A DNA stretch of 18,909 nucleotides from an uncultured Candidatus Saccharibacteria bacterium (GCA_947304075.1 CAMYZY010000008.1:1-18909), one strand, 5' to 3'; shown: positions 5,834 to 14,145, counted from the stretch's first letter. Numbers and translations are program-made. The notes: a model not told the origin generated them from the letters alone.

Positions 5834-6648
5834 TATTTCTTTCTCCTTGATTTTTTGCGTTTTTTGGATGGTTTTTCGCCATTGTCATTTAGTGAGATGA
5901 ATTCGTCTTTTTTCTTTTTGATTTTGACGGAAATTGGTTGGGGAAGATTGGCATCCGCGACGGTCTTGATATCTGTATCGATTTGTCCGTCAAGCATATT
6001 AATCACGCGGGTGGCATAAACGGTCAAAGCGGGGTTGTGTGTCACCATAATAATAGTATTGCCTTCTTCGTGAATAGTTTTTAGCTCTTCCATGACAATG
6101 TGGGAACTGCGTGAGTCAAGGTTACCAGTAGGCTCATCAGCTAAAATGATTTCTGGGTCACTAACGATGGCGCGAGCGATAGCAACGCGCTGTTGTTGTC
6201 CGCCGGAAAGTTGGTAGGGAAGATAGTATTCGCGTTCTTCAAGATGAAAGCGTTTTAGGGCAGTAGAAGCTTTTTTGAGCCGAGACGTTTTGGTATAACC
6301 AGAGTAAACAAGGGGAAGGGAAACGTTTTCGATGATCGGCAAATCATCGATTAAGTTGAAGTTTTGGAAAATGAAACCAATCTTTTTAGCGCGAAGCTTG
6401 GCTTGGCGACGACTGGAAATACCGGCAACATTTTCGCCATTTAAATAGTATTCACCGTTGGTAGCTCGATCAATTAAGCCAATGATGTCAAGCAGAGTAG
6501 TTTTGCCACATCCTGATGGACCCATGATCATAATAAACTCACCACGTTTAACACTAAGATTAAAATCTTTTAGTGCAAATGATTCGGTATCGCCATAACC
6601 ATACCGTTTGGTTAATCCTTTTAATTCTATTAATACGTTTTCGCTCAC
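5833..6648 (-). CDS. MacB/LolD-type ABC transporter ATPase
   Basis: 271 residues. Walker A GPSGCGKT (43-50), Q-loop FQNFNL (Q95), signature LSGGQQQR (147-154), Walker B ILADEP (168-173), D-loop GNLD and switch His H204 (VTHN) are all intact, so it is an active ATPase. It partners with the permease translated next. About 45 C-terminal residues after the core are unusual: KIKKKKDEF then a very basic KKRKKSRRKK end, which may contact membrane phospholipid or nucleic acid. The start codon is GTG at 6648, chosen because GGAG lies six bases upstream and the family start (ENVLIELKGLTKRYG) fits; the ATG just upstream is followed at once by a stop. First gene of an ATPase-permease-murE operon. Confidence 0.92.
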   Translation of the reverse strand: MSENVLIELKGLTKRYGYGDTESFALKDFNLSVKRGEFIMIMGPSGCGKTTLLDIIGLIDRATNGEYYLNGENVAGISSRRQAKLRAKKIGFIFQNFNLIDDLPIIENVSLPLVYSGYTKTSRLKKASTALKRFHLEEREYYLPYQLSGGQQQRVAIARAIVSDPEIILADEPTGNLDSRSSHIVMEELKTIHEEGNTIIMVTHNPALTVYATRVINMLDGQIDTDIKTVADANLPQPISVKIKKKKDEFISLNDNGEKPSKKRKKSRRKK

Positions 6649-6670
6649 CTTTTACTCCATGATTTATAAA

Positions 6671-6768
6671 TGGCGGAAAGGACAAGATATTCATCTAAGG
6701 TCCATTCCTTCAAATTATCTAAAACAGAACAAGTTCTATTTTAGCTAATTTGGCGGAAAGGACAAGAT
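6671..6768 (-). repeat. 18-bp direct repeat: duplicated 3' end of tRNA-Ser(GGA)
   Basis: TGGCGGAAAGGACAAGAT occurs at 6751-6768, where it is the CCA end, acceptor strand and five T-stem bases of the tRNA, and again at 6671-6688. The 62 bases between contain a 26-nt near-palindrome (6719-6744, one mismatch in 12 pairs). A duplicated tRNA 3' end is the usual mark of tRNA-targeted integration or of partial tRNA duplication. Confidence 0.8.
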
Positions 6769-6840
6769 TCGAACTTGCGAACGGGTTGCCCCGTCACACG
6801 CTTTCCAAGCGTGCGCCTTCAACCACTCGGCCACCTTTCC
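6751..6840 (-). tRNA. tRNA-Ser(GGA)
   Basis: A 90-nt class II tRNA with encoded CCA. Acceptor GGAAAGG/CCTTTCC, discriminator G, anticodon stem CACGC/GCGTG with loop TTGGAAA (anticodon GGA, reads UCC/UCU), long variable arm ACGGGGCAACCCGT. With tRNA-Ser(CGA) it covers part of the UCN box. Confidence 0.96.
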
Positions 6841-6851
6841 GTCTTAAAAAT

Positions 6852-6880
6852 ATTCTAGCACGTTCGGCATAAAAATTGAA
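6852..6880 (-). promoter_or_regulatory. tRNA-Ser(GGA) promoter
   Basis: Minus strand TTCAAT (6875-6880), 17-nt spacer, TGC-TAGAAT (TAGAAT = 6857 to 6852). Predicted start about five bases before the tRNA. Confidence 0.55.
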
Positions 6881-6898
6881 TAGAAAACTGGCACTATC

Positions 6899-8065
6899 TT
6901 ATCTTTTAAGTACTACGAGATTCTCGATGTGGGGCGTGTGTGGGAAAAAGTTGAAGGTTTTGATGTCTTCTATTTTGTAATTATTTAGCAATAATTTGAT
7001 GTCGCGTGCCTGAGTGGCGGGGTTACACGAAAGATAAATAATAGTTTCTGGAGTTTCGCTATTTAATTTGTCGATAAGCTTTTGGCCGCAGCCAGCACGG
7101 GGCGGATCAAGAATAATGGTAGCATCATGAGAGACATAATCTGTGACATCTTCAGATTTTGCTAAAACTGTGGTGAGAGAATTTGTGAGTTTACTATCTA
7201 CTGATTCGGTGTTTTTTTGTAATTCATTAAAGGCATGTTTGTCACATTCAACTAGGGTTAAATCTTTATCTCTTGCAACGGAAAGCCCAATAGTACCTAC
7301 ACCAGAATATAAATCTAAGACTTTGTCAGTATTTATATGTTTTTTGATTTCACAAAGAGCCATTTCATAAACCGGGAGATTGATTTGGAAAAAACCATTG
7401 GGAGAATAGGAATAATCAAAACCTAATATTTGGTCTTTTAGATTGTTAAACTTTGGATGGGGGCGATGATTTTCGTAGAGACCACCTGATACTTCGCCAT
7501 TTTGATTGCAACGTAAAAGTAAGGATTGATACTGTCTGGCTTCGGCTTTTGATTCGTTAAGCTGTTTAATAATGTTGGTGGCGGCCTGAAAAATCTCTGG
7601 GCGTTCTAGACTAGATTGGCTGATGGGGACTTTGCGATGAGAGCCGCGAGCATGAAAGGCTGGTTTTATACATGAATTTTGATTGTCCCAATATAGTGCG
7701 TATTCCATTTTGTTACGATAGTGGTAGTCTTGGTAATCAGTGAAGATTTTTGGGGCTGAAATAGTAATCCCGTGTTCACGAAAGAGTTCTACGACAAGTT
7801 CTTGTTTGGTTTTTAATTCATAATCGTAATCAAATATTTGCCAAGGAGACGTGGAAAGATAACAGTTATCTTTTGGAGCTTTACGATAAGGCGATTTGTT
7901 TTCAATAGACGTAGCAATAGCTTCTAAATAATGGCTTTTAGTTTTTGTAACTTGATAGTCTAAGACTTCTTCGTCTGGCAGAGCATTCCAAAAAAAGACC
8001 TTTTTACCATCTTCTAAAGTCCCTAGAGCTTGCCCACCTGGAACGATTTTTTCTATCTTAATCAT
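6899..8065 (-). CDS. TrmA/RlmD-family RNA (uracil-5-)-methyltransferase
   Basis: 388 residues; SAM-dependent methylation of C5 of a uridine in rRNA or tRNA. An N-terminal TRAM-like domain (1-55) is followed by the catalytic domain: SPNGFFQIN (221-229), motif I DLYSGVGTIG (251-260), DPPRAGCG (320-327), catalytic C347 in YLSCNPAT, and HIENLVVL with the general base E381. In RlmD/RlmCD enzymes a Cys cluster after the TRAM domain binds 4Fe-4S; here only C68 remains (DNCYLSTSPWQ), so the cluster is lost. Whether the target is 23S U1939, U747 or tRNA U54 cannot be told. TGG-TATAAT lies seven bases before the ATG with no Shine-Dalgarno, so the mRNA should be leaderless. Confidence 0.9.
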   Translation of the reverse strand: MIKIEKIVPGGQALGTLEDGKKVFFWNALPDEEVLDYQVTKTKSHYLEAIATSIENKSPYRKAPKDNCYLSTSPWQIFDYDYELKTKQELVVELFREHGITISAPKIFTDYQDYHYRNKMEYALYWDNQNSCIKPAFHARGSHRKVPISQSSLERPEIFQAATNIIKQLNESKAEARQYQSLLLRCNQNGEVSGGLYENHRPHPKFNNLKDQILGFDYSYSPNGFFQINLPVYEMALCEIKKHINTDKVLDLYSGVGTIGLSVARDKDLTLVECDKHAFNELQKNTESVDSKLTNSLTTVLAKSEDVTDYVSHDATIILDPPRAGCGQKLIDKLNSETPETIIYLSCNPATQARDIKLLLNNYKIEDIKTFNFFPHTPHIENLVVLKR

Positions 8066-8072
8066 GTTTTAT

Positions 8073-8095
8073 ATTATACCAAAATATGTTATAAT
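8073..8095. promoter_or_regulatory. Divergent promoter pair, methyltransferase / 745-residue gene
   Basis: Minus strand: TGG-TATAAT (8078 to 8073), seven bases from ATG 8065, leaderless. Plus strand: TGT-TATAAT (8090-8095) giving a start near 8102 and a ~19-nt leader with TAAGG (8111-8115) five bases before ATG 8121. Both -35 regions are weak. Confidence 0.65.
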
Positions 8096-8120
8096 ATAAA
8101 TATCTAATCTTAAGGTCAAA

Positions 8121-10358
8121 ATGAGCGCTGAAGAGATATTGCTGCAAAACGAAGATGTAGCGACTGAACACAATCAGTTTGTTTCGCATGTCTCTGGAAA
8201 AAGTAACTTTTCTTATAAAGAGAAAAATTTCTTTCAGAAATTTGGGGCAGCAGGACTACTAACGGTTGGGCTGATTGTAGTGGCTATTATGTTTAGCTCT
8301 GGTAACGTGATTCCTTCTGCTATCTCTCAGAGATTAGTTGAAGAAACCGACGTCCAGTATGCCGATGCGGTTGTTAGTAAAGAATTGGTTTTTCAGCAGG
8401 CATTAAAAAACGGGGAAGTTCCACAGAATACGGCTGAAATACTAAAGAGAAATGGTGTATTGGTGGGTTATAGTGACGGTGATAGTTTTGTTGAAACGAG
8501 TACCGCAGATAGGGAATTAGAATTAAAAATTAATAATAAAATTATAAAAGCTGATGATTTTGTAACCGAAATATCGGAAAATGTAAGTCTTTATGACGCT
8601 TTTAACGAAGCGACATATTCGAGAGCAGCTTATTATTATGACGATGCTGCGCAAAAAGTGTTTAAAAAGATAGGGACAAATAGAAATAACTATAATAACA
8701 CGAAGAGTTTTGAAGAAGTAATGGATGAAATGATGGGGGAAGGATCGAATATTGATATTAATTCAGTGTCGTTAGTAGCAAAAACTCGCATTAATGAAGA
8801 AACTGGGGAAGAAGAAACATATTATGACTACGAGTCTAATGGTGAAGATGCTACTATTAATAACGGTTCAACTGACTATATAGATATGGTTAGTAATAAA
8901 AATAGTGCAGAAACGAAGACGCAGGCTACACTAGAATCAGCCAACTCCTTAAAAGTGGCTGACACTATTTCTAAAGAGCAGAGATCTAGTTTGTTTTATT
9001 TATTAATTATGGAAAACATCAGCAAAATGATGGCTGGTGATGGCAATACGGCTAGGATTAATGAAGCAATGAATTACTTGCACCGTAATTCTGAAACAGA
9101 AGTGGTTGACGTAAACACTGGTGAAATCATCAAGGTAACCGGTTCGCCTTTAGATTCTCCGAGCCTTTATTCGATTTTGGCAGGGAGTAAGATGGAAGCT
9201 GATAAGGCGGCAAATTATTCATCAGATAGAATACTAAAACTATCCGAGAATAAACTAAATAATAATAGTAGCACTGATACAATAATTAATACCGTTTCAT
9301 CTGCTTCAGAAAAAAAAGGATCCGTGGGGAGATTAAATTCTAGTGGTGGTGAAGCTGGTGATATAGAAATACTGAGATTATCAACTCCAATTATTGATAG
9401 TTCTTTAAAGAATAATTCTTTTAAAACTATAACTGGTATAAATGCTGGCGAATTCTTGGTAGAAGGAGCGGTAAATGTAGGGAAGGAACTTGCAAAACAA
9501 AGTGGAGCATCAGCTGGTGATGCCGATGCGGTATTAGCTTATTCTAGGCTAAATAATACTGTGCTTGCTATGGATGCGGCAGCAGAAAGAGCAAAGAAAA
9601 ACCCATTTGATTTTACTTCAAAAAATACTTTTCTGGGTAGTATAGTTTATAATCTCGCCATGAGTAATTATTCTAGCCAAAAGCAAAGCCTAATTATGAC
9701 CGATATAAATACAATCGTAGCAACAACAAAAAAATCTTTGGTTGCTTTAATGCCTGGGGTGTATGCCGATAGTGTGAATAATTATATGAACACTTTTGGA
9801 GATTGTGAAACGTATGGTTCTATTAATGCTGTTGGTACGGCGACTTGTTCGGAAATTGCCACATTTGATACTTCTACACTAAATGATCCATTTAATAATG
9901 CTGAATTTGTGAGTTTTGTAGAAAATAATACAGAATTAAAGAGTAATGGTAAAAGGGTAATAAAGAATGATTCTGTACTTGCTGACTATATTATATATAA
10001 TAATGAACGCGTAACACCGTTAGGTGTAATAGATGGTGGCATATTAGATTCTTTATCTAAAGACAAGAATTCTGTAAGTTTTGTTTCAAATATTCTTGAA
10101 ATGATTAAAACCTTTACTGGTGCATCACAAGAAAGTAAAAGTATTGCGAGTGGTGAAGCTTTTGTAAATTCCGGTAGTAATAGTAATTGGCAGAAATATA
10201 AATATGCACAAAGATATGTATCTCTCGCTAGAGCTACGGATGTACTGCGCCAGTATGCCGACAACTCAACCGCTTATAATAATATTATGTTCTTTGAAGG
10301 GGGAGAGAATCCAGTGACAGCATTTTTGGAAAATTATTATAATGTAGCTAATCAATAG
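8121..10358 (+). CDS. 745-residue single-span membrane protein, unknown function
   Basis: I do not recognise a family with certainty. Residues 1-41 are polar and end with basic residues (KEKNFFQK), 42-59 form one hydrophobic span, and the remaining ~685 residues are hydrophilic, so the bulk should lie outside the membrane (N-in). The region is rich in Asn, Ser, Thr and Asp, low-complexity in places (residues about 190-280 and 385-410). It has only two cysteines, C562 and C576, spaced for a disulfide. More compact segments include SAISQRLVEETDVQYADAV (66-84) and a stretch containing NPFDFTSKNTFLGSIV. These faintly recall large membrane-anchored proteins seen near VirB4/VirB6-like genes in this radiation, but no secretion gene is in the window. 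Its 3' end overlaps the convergent recF end by 11 bases. Expected to be a structural or secretion-linked surface protein; low certainty. Confidence 0.85.
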   Translation: MSAEEILLQNEDVATEHNQFVSHVSGKSNFSYKEKNFFQKFGAAGLLTVGLIVVAIMFSSGNVIPSAISQRLVEETDVQYADAVVSKELVFQQALKNGEVPQNTAEILKRNGVLVGYSDGDSFVETSTADRELELKINNKIIKADDFVTEISENVSLYDAFNEATYSRAAYYYDDAAQKVFKKIGTNRNNYNNTKSFEEVMDEMMGEGSNIDINSVSLVAKTRINEETGEEETYYDYESNGEDATINNGSTDYIDMVSNKNSAETKTQATLESANSLKVADTISKEQRSSLFYLLIMENISKMMAGDGNTARINEAMNYLHRNSETEVVDVNTGEIIKVTGSPLDSPSLYSILAGSKMEADKAANYSSDRILKLSENKLNNNSSTDTIINTVSSASEKKGSVGRLNSSGGEAGDIEILRLSTPIIDSSLKNNSFKTITGINAGEFLVEGAVNVGKELAKQSGASAGDADAVLAYSRLNNTVLAMDAAAERAKKNPFDFTSKNTFLGSIVYNLAMSNYSSQKQSLIMTDINTIVATTKKSLVALMPGVYADSVNNYMNTFGDCETYGSINAVGTATCSEIATFDTSTLNDPFNNAEFVSFVENNTELKSNGKRVIKNDSVLADYIIYNNERVTPLGVIDGGILDSLSKDKNSVSFVSNILEMIKTFTGASQESKSIASGEAFVNSGSNSNWQKYKYAQRYVSLARATDVLRQYADNSTAYNNIMFFEGGENPVTAFLENYYNVANQ

Positions 10359-11343
10359 ATTCTACACTAGTGATAATAACTTGGTGATCTTTGAAGTTTT
10401 TGACTAAACAACGACGCCTGGTCTCATCTAGCTCTGAAAACACATCATCTAATAATATAATTGGTTTTTGGCCGGTTTCTTGATAAATTAATTCGGCTTC
10501 TATAAATTTGATGGCCAAAATAATAGAACGTGTTTCGCCACGAGACGCAGAACCATCGGCTGGTTTTCCATTAAATTTAAAAATATAATCATCGCGATGA
10601 ACACCAAAAGTCGTGTGGCCTAAATAATTATCTTTCTCTAAGTTTTGTTCAAGTTTTTTAAGATATTCATTATTATTTATATTAGCTTCGGTTTTGTAAT
10701 CTATTGATATCTCGTCTTGATTTTCGGCAATAGAGCGATATACTTTGGTGAGTTTTGAATTAAATTGTTCAATATATTTTTTTCTATATTGATATAATTC
10801 TGTGCCGTAATTTGATAACAAAACATTCCATGAAAACAGTAATTCATTGTTTGGTGTATCGGTTTTTAGGAGTTCGTTACGTTGTTTAATCGCTTTTTCG
10901 TATTTATTAAGGATAGAAGTGTATTTATTATCTAGTTGACCAAATACTCTATCAAAATAATCCCTTCTTCTGCCAGGGGAATGACTAATAAGATTTAGAT
11001 CGGATGGGATAAATAGAATTACTGGATATTTATTCTTGGTAGGTAAACGTTTAGATTTTTTATCTAACACAATAAAGGTTTTTGATTTTCCATCATAGGT
11101 TGCTGTGATTTTTTCACCACTTACAAACTGAAGCTCAATACGATAATAATCCTGGCCTCTTTTTAGAATTTCAGAATCAACTGCACGAAAACTTTTACCT
11201 CTTGTTAAGATATAGATTGCTTCAAGAACCGACGTTTTACCACTCCCATTTTTACCAAGAATTAGGGATGTTTTGTCTTTGCACTCCAAAAAATATTCTT
11301 TGTGGTTGCGAAAATTAATAAGTTTTATGCTTTTTATAATCAT
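10348..11343 (-). CDS. recF: RecF, recombination/gap-repair ATPase
   Basis: 331 residues, slightly shorter than the usual ~360. SMC-like ABC ATPase that loads RecA at gaps together with RecO/RecR. Walker A GKNGSGKTS (30-38), a coiled-coil/lid middle section, signature SASRGETRS (265-273), Walker B IILLDDVFSELD (295-306). The N-terminus MIIKSIKLINFRNH is the family's usual start, so I use the ATG at 11343, which overlaps the dnaN stop by one base (TGATG). A GTG one codon earlier is also possible. The C-terminus ends soon after the Walker B/D-loop region, HQVIITSVESID. Translationally coupled to dnaN. Confidence 0.95.
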   Translation of the reverse strand: MIIKSIKLINFRNHKEYFLECKDKTSLILGKNGSGKTSVLEAIYILTRGKSFRAVDSEILKRGQDYYRIELQFVSGEKITATYDGKSKTFIVLDKKSKRLPTKNKYPVILFIPSDLNLISHSPGRRRDYFDRVFGQLDNKYTSILNKYEKAIKQRNELLKTDTPNNELLFSWNVLLSNYGTELYQYRKKYIEQFNSKLTKVYRSIAENQDEISIDYKTEANINNNEYLKKLEQNLEKDNYLGHTTFGVHRDDYIFKFNGKPADGSASRGETRSIILAIKFIEAELIYQETGQKPIILLDDVFSELDETRRRCLVKNFKDHQVIITSVESID

Positions 11344-12443
11344 CACGAATTAAGTGGCATCACGATATGGGTATAAGTATTAGATTTTTTATTCTTTAAT
11401 AATACTGGTGCAATACGATTGGAAAATTCAAAGATTATTTCTGGTTCTTCTAGAGCGTTAAGAGCATCCAGCAAGAAACGGGAATTAAGATTTATCTTGC
11501 CCGGTTTATCAACAGATGTTTCTATTCTAGAATCATTTTCACCATATTCGTTGGCGATAGATTTAACCGAAAAAGCGTCTGGTGTGATGGCTTCACAAAC
11601 AATTGAACCACCAACAGAGCGAGCAAAGAGAGCGGCAAGTTTTGTGACTCTAATTAATTCTTCACGATCAAGGGTGACTGAGATGTTAGTATTTTTGGGG
11701 ATGAGCTTTTGGTATTCTGGAAAACTTTCATCAATTATTTTAGAAATAATTTCTATATCACCTAAACGAAACCTTACTAAGTCCTCATTAAAGGAAATTT
11801 CAATCTCTTCAATATCGTCACTAATTGAACGGAGTACTTCTTGAAGTGAAGAAGCGGGAACGATAGCTTTGACTTCGCTTTCTACTTTATTAATAATCTT
11901 TTTCTCGGCTAGGCGATAACCGTCGGTGGCGGCAATTGCGAGTGTATTATTATATGTGTTAAAGAATACTCCAGTAAGAGCAGGTCTAGTTAAGTCATTT
12001 GAACAGGCTACCATTACTTGATTGATACTATTCTTGAATTCTTCAATTCCGATTTTAAAAACAACACTTTGTTTTTCGTTGATTTCTGGGAGTTCTGGGA
12101 AATCATCCGCAACAATACCGTTAATGACAGATGAATACTTACCGGCTTTAATGGTGACTTTGGTGTCTTTTGAAGTAATTTCAATGTTTTCACCTTTAGG
12201 GAGATTAGAGACAAACTCTGCTAAAAGTTTAGCAGGGACGGTAATTACACCATCTTCTGATTCGGAAACTGGTAAGTAATCTTCTACTGCCATATCTAGA
12301 TTGGTGGTGATTAGAGAAACTTTCTTTTTACTAACCCTAATTAGGACGTTGTTTAAGATTGGTAGAGTGGCTTTACCTATGGCGATACGACTCACCGCAT
12401 TTAAGGCTTTACTTAACTTTTCTTGTGTAACTTTTATTCTCAT
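11343..12443 (-). CDS. dnaN: DnaN, DNA polymerase III sliding clamp
   Basis: 366 residues, the usual bacterial beta-clamp length. The start MRIKVTQEKLSKALNAVSRIAIGKATLPILNN and the end YTHIVMPLNS are typical, and the motifs PALTGVFF and DGYRLA (where the clamp's second and third domains are recognised) are present. It is a ring around DNA that tethers polymerase and other clamp-binding proteins. The ATG at 12443 has AGGA five bases upstream. The origin unwinding region lies immediately before it, and its promoter probably lies within that AT-rich DNA. Ends in TGA, showing UGA is a stop in this organism. Confidence 0.97.
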   Translation of the reverse strand: MRIKVTQEKLSKALNAVSRIAIGKATLPILNNVLIRVSKKKVSLITTNLDMAVEDYLPVSESEDGVITVPAKLLAEFVSNLPKGENIEITSKDTKVTIKAGKYSSVINGIVADDFPELPEINEKQSVVFKIGIEEFKNSINQVMVACSNDLTRPALTGVFFNTYNNTLAIAATDGYRLAEKKIINKVESEVKAIVPASSLQEVLRSISDDIEEIEISFNEDLVRFRLGDIEIISKIIDESFPEYQKLIPKNTNISVTLDREELIRVTKLAALFARSVGGSIVCEAITPDAFSVKSIANEYGENDSRIETSVDKPGKINLNSRFLLDALNALEEPEIIFEFSNRIAPVLLKNKKSNTYTHIVMPLNS

Positions 12444-12702
12444 TTAAATCCTTTCTTTACTAATTAATATATTATTTGTAGTAGTAATAGTAGGGTCTGT
12501 GGAAATGTGGATATTATTGATTAATAACAGATAGTGATTGATTGTGAAAAAGGTGGTGATTAAGTCTATAAAAACTTGTGGAGAAAGTGTTTTTTTACAC
12601 AAATTATTATGGATGGTTAAATTTGCACAATTTTTTACCACTACTTTGCACAAAGTTTTACTACGAGTTTTACACATAAAATCCACAAAATGAGTAATTA
12701 TT
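12444..12702. other. oriC: Origin region between dnaN and dnaA
   Basis: 259 AT-rich, non-coding bases. DnaA-box-like 9-mers: ATTTCCACA (12498-12506, minus), ATATCCACA (12506-12514, minus), TTCTCCACA (12577-12585, minus), TTTTACACA (12593-12601, plus), TTTTACACA (12668-12676, plus), AAATCCACA (12679-12687, plus), and weaker ATTTGCACA (12621-12629) and CTTTGCACA (12644-12652). The position between dnaA and dnaN is that of many bacterial origins. Confidence 0.85.
12461..12514 (-). other. Origin unwinding element: DnaA boxes, GC spacer, DnaA-trios, AT tract
   Basis: Read on the minus strand: two DnaA boxes sharing one base (12514 to 12498), a GC-rich spacer GACC (12497-12494), five trinucleotides CTA CTA TTA CTA CTA (12493-12479; on the plus strand TAG TAG TAA TAG TAG), then an AT-only stretch (12478-12461). 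This is the order and polarity of the basal unwinding system described for Bacillus subtilis oriC, where DnaA trios (3'-GAT-5' repeats) load a DnaA filament on one strand. Confidence 0.8.
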
Positions 12703-14088
12703 TTAACCATATAGTTGTCCTTTGATTTCTTCGATTTGGTCGCGAAGATTAAAATCGAGCTTTAGACACTTTTCGATTTTTTTGATGCCATGCATAACCG
12801 TGGTGTGATCTTTAACATTGACTTCACTTGCTACTTTGTTGGTACTGAGCCCTAATTCTTTTGATAATAAAAACATTGCGACTTGACGAGCTAGCATGAT
12901 ATGAGAGACGCGAGATTTACTTTTTAACTCATCTGGAGCTAGATTATAAAACTTGGCGACTTTGTCGACGACTTGTTTTGGTAAAACTGGTCGCATCTTG
13001 GATGTTTTATTAACATTAACAGAACCATTATGAATTAATTCGAGTGGGGTTAAACCCCTTACGTCGGACATTAAAAGAATAGCAGAAAACTCACCTTCAA
13101 GATCGCGGATATTAGTGTTAACATTTTCTGCGATATATTCTATAGCTTCGGGTTCGATTTCGGCACCGATTTGCTCAGCTTTGGCGCGAAGAATAGCACA
13201 TTTATCTTCGAATTTAGGAAGCTGGATATCGAAAGCACCAGCCCAAGTGAGACGAGAAGCTAGGCGTTCGTCGACGGTTTTGATTTGACTCGGGAGGCGA
13301 TCGGATGTTACGATAATCTGCTTGTTTAGTTGATAGAGATCGTTAAAAATATTAAAGAATTCTTCTTGAGATTTATCTTTATTAACGATTAGTTGGAAAT
13401 CATCAATAATGAGACAATCAAGTTTTTGGAATTTACGATAGAATTCTTTGCCTTTACCATTTCTAATAGCGTCAATAAAGTCGGAATAGAAGTGAGAAAT
13501 TGGGGTATAAAAAACCCGATAGTCTGGATTTCTTTTAACTAATTCGTTACCAATGGCTTGGACTAGATGAGTTTTGCCTAGGCCAGGTCCACCATAAAGG
13601 AAGAAAGGATTATAGCGGGTGCCGGGGGAATCAATAATACTTTTAGCCACCGAAAAGGCGAGATCATTATTGGAACCCACGATAAAAGTATCAAGAGTGT
13701 ATTTTTGGTTTAAGCCGGTTTCGGAAATAGTTTTAGCTGCTGAAGAAGAGCTTTGTGGATGAAAGGAACCGCGCAGATTATTGATTTGGTCACTAATTGA
13801 TGATGGGCCGCTTCTGATAACTTCTCTAGGGCGGACTTTGTGTTTGGTGGAAGCTTGGACTTCAAAAGTGATTGTATTAACTTTTACGTTGTTGTTTTCT
13901 AGGGCTTTTTTGATGATGTCATAATAACGGTTTTGGAGTTGTTTGACGTAAAAGGTATTCTTGACGTTGATTTTAACATCGCCATCTTGAGTGGAGATTA
14001 ATGATGTATCTTGAAACCAGGTGGAATAATTAGCAGAAGATATCTGTTGTTCGATTTCAGCAAGTGCGTTTTTCCAAACGTCATACAT
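12703..14088 (-). CDS. dnaA: DnaA, replication initiator
   Basis: 461 residues from the ATG at 14088, chosen because AAAGGAGG lies 11 bases upstream and MYDVWKNALAEIEQQISSANYSTWF is a typical DnaA domain I. A start further upstream (14208) would run through the promoter and DnaA boxes. Domain I 1-78; linker 79-125, short and Ser-rich; AAA+ domain III with Walker A GGPGLGKTH (166-174), Walker B LIIDDFQ (226-232), sensor TSDRLP, arginine-finger box DERLASRL (273-280); DNA-binding domain IV with SRVSHIMLARQVAMFLLSKELGLS (392-415) and the signature VKDHTTVMHGI (425-435). ATP-bound DnaA binds the boxes on both sides of this gene and melts the origin. Confidence 0.98.
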   Translation of the reverse strand: MYDVWKNALAEIEQQISSANYSTWFQDTSLISTQDGDVKINVKNTFYVKQLQNRYYDIIKKALENNNVKVNTITFEVQASTKHKVRPREVIRSGPSSISDQINNLRGSFHPQSSSSAAKTISETGLNQKYTLDTFIVGSNNDLAFSVAKSIIDSPGTRYNPFFLYGGPGLGKTHLVQAIGNELVKRNPDYRVFYTPISHFYSDFIDAIRNGKGKEFYRKFQKLDCLIIDDFQLIVNKDKSQEEFFNIFNDLYQLNKQIIVTSDRLPSQIKTVDERLASRLTWAGAFDIQLPKFEDKCAILRAKAEQIGAEIEPEAIEYIAENVNTNIRDLEGEFSAILLMSDVRGLTPLELIHNGSVNVNKTSKMRPVLPKQVVDKVAKFYNLAPDELKSKSRVSHIMLARQVAMFLLSKELGLSTNKVASEVNVKDHTTVMHGIKKIEKCLKLDFNLRDQIEEIKGQLYG

Positions 14089-14116
14089 AGATGTTGTAAC
14101 CTCCTTTGTGAATTCA

Positions 14117-14145
14117 TTATAGCACGAAAAATTAGTTTTCCACAG
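14117..14145 (-). promoter_or_regulatory. dnaA promoter with DnaA box over the -35
   Basis: TGC-TATAAT on the minus strand (TATAAT = 14122 to 14117). The -35 position (14140-14145, TGTGGA) coincides with DnaA box TTTTCCACA (14137-14145), so DnaA could repress its own transcription. Leader about 22 nt with AAAGGAGG. Confidence 0.65.

Noticed and set aside
6719..6744. Terminator of tRNA-Ser(GGA)
   Set aside because: AT-rich stem without GC core and without a T-run beyond the stem; kept only as a palindrome between the direct repeats.
12444..12710. 88-codon minus-strand frame between dnaN and dnaA
   Set aside because: It is made of DnaA boxes, trios and AT-rich DNA; no ribosome site and no protein-like composition.
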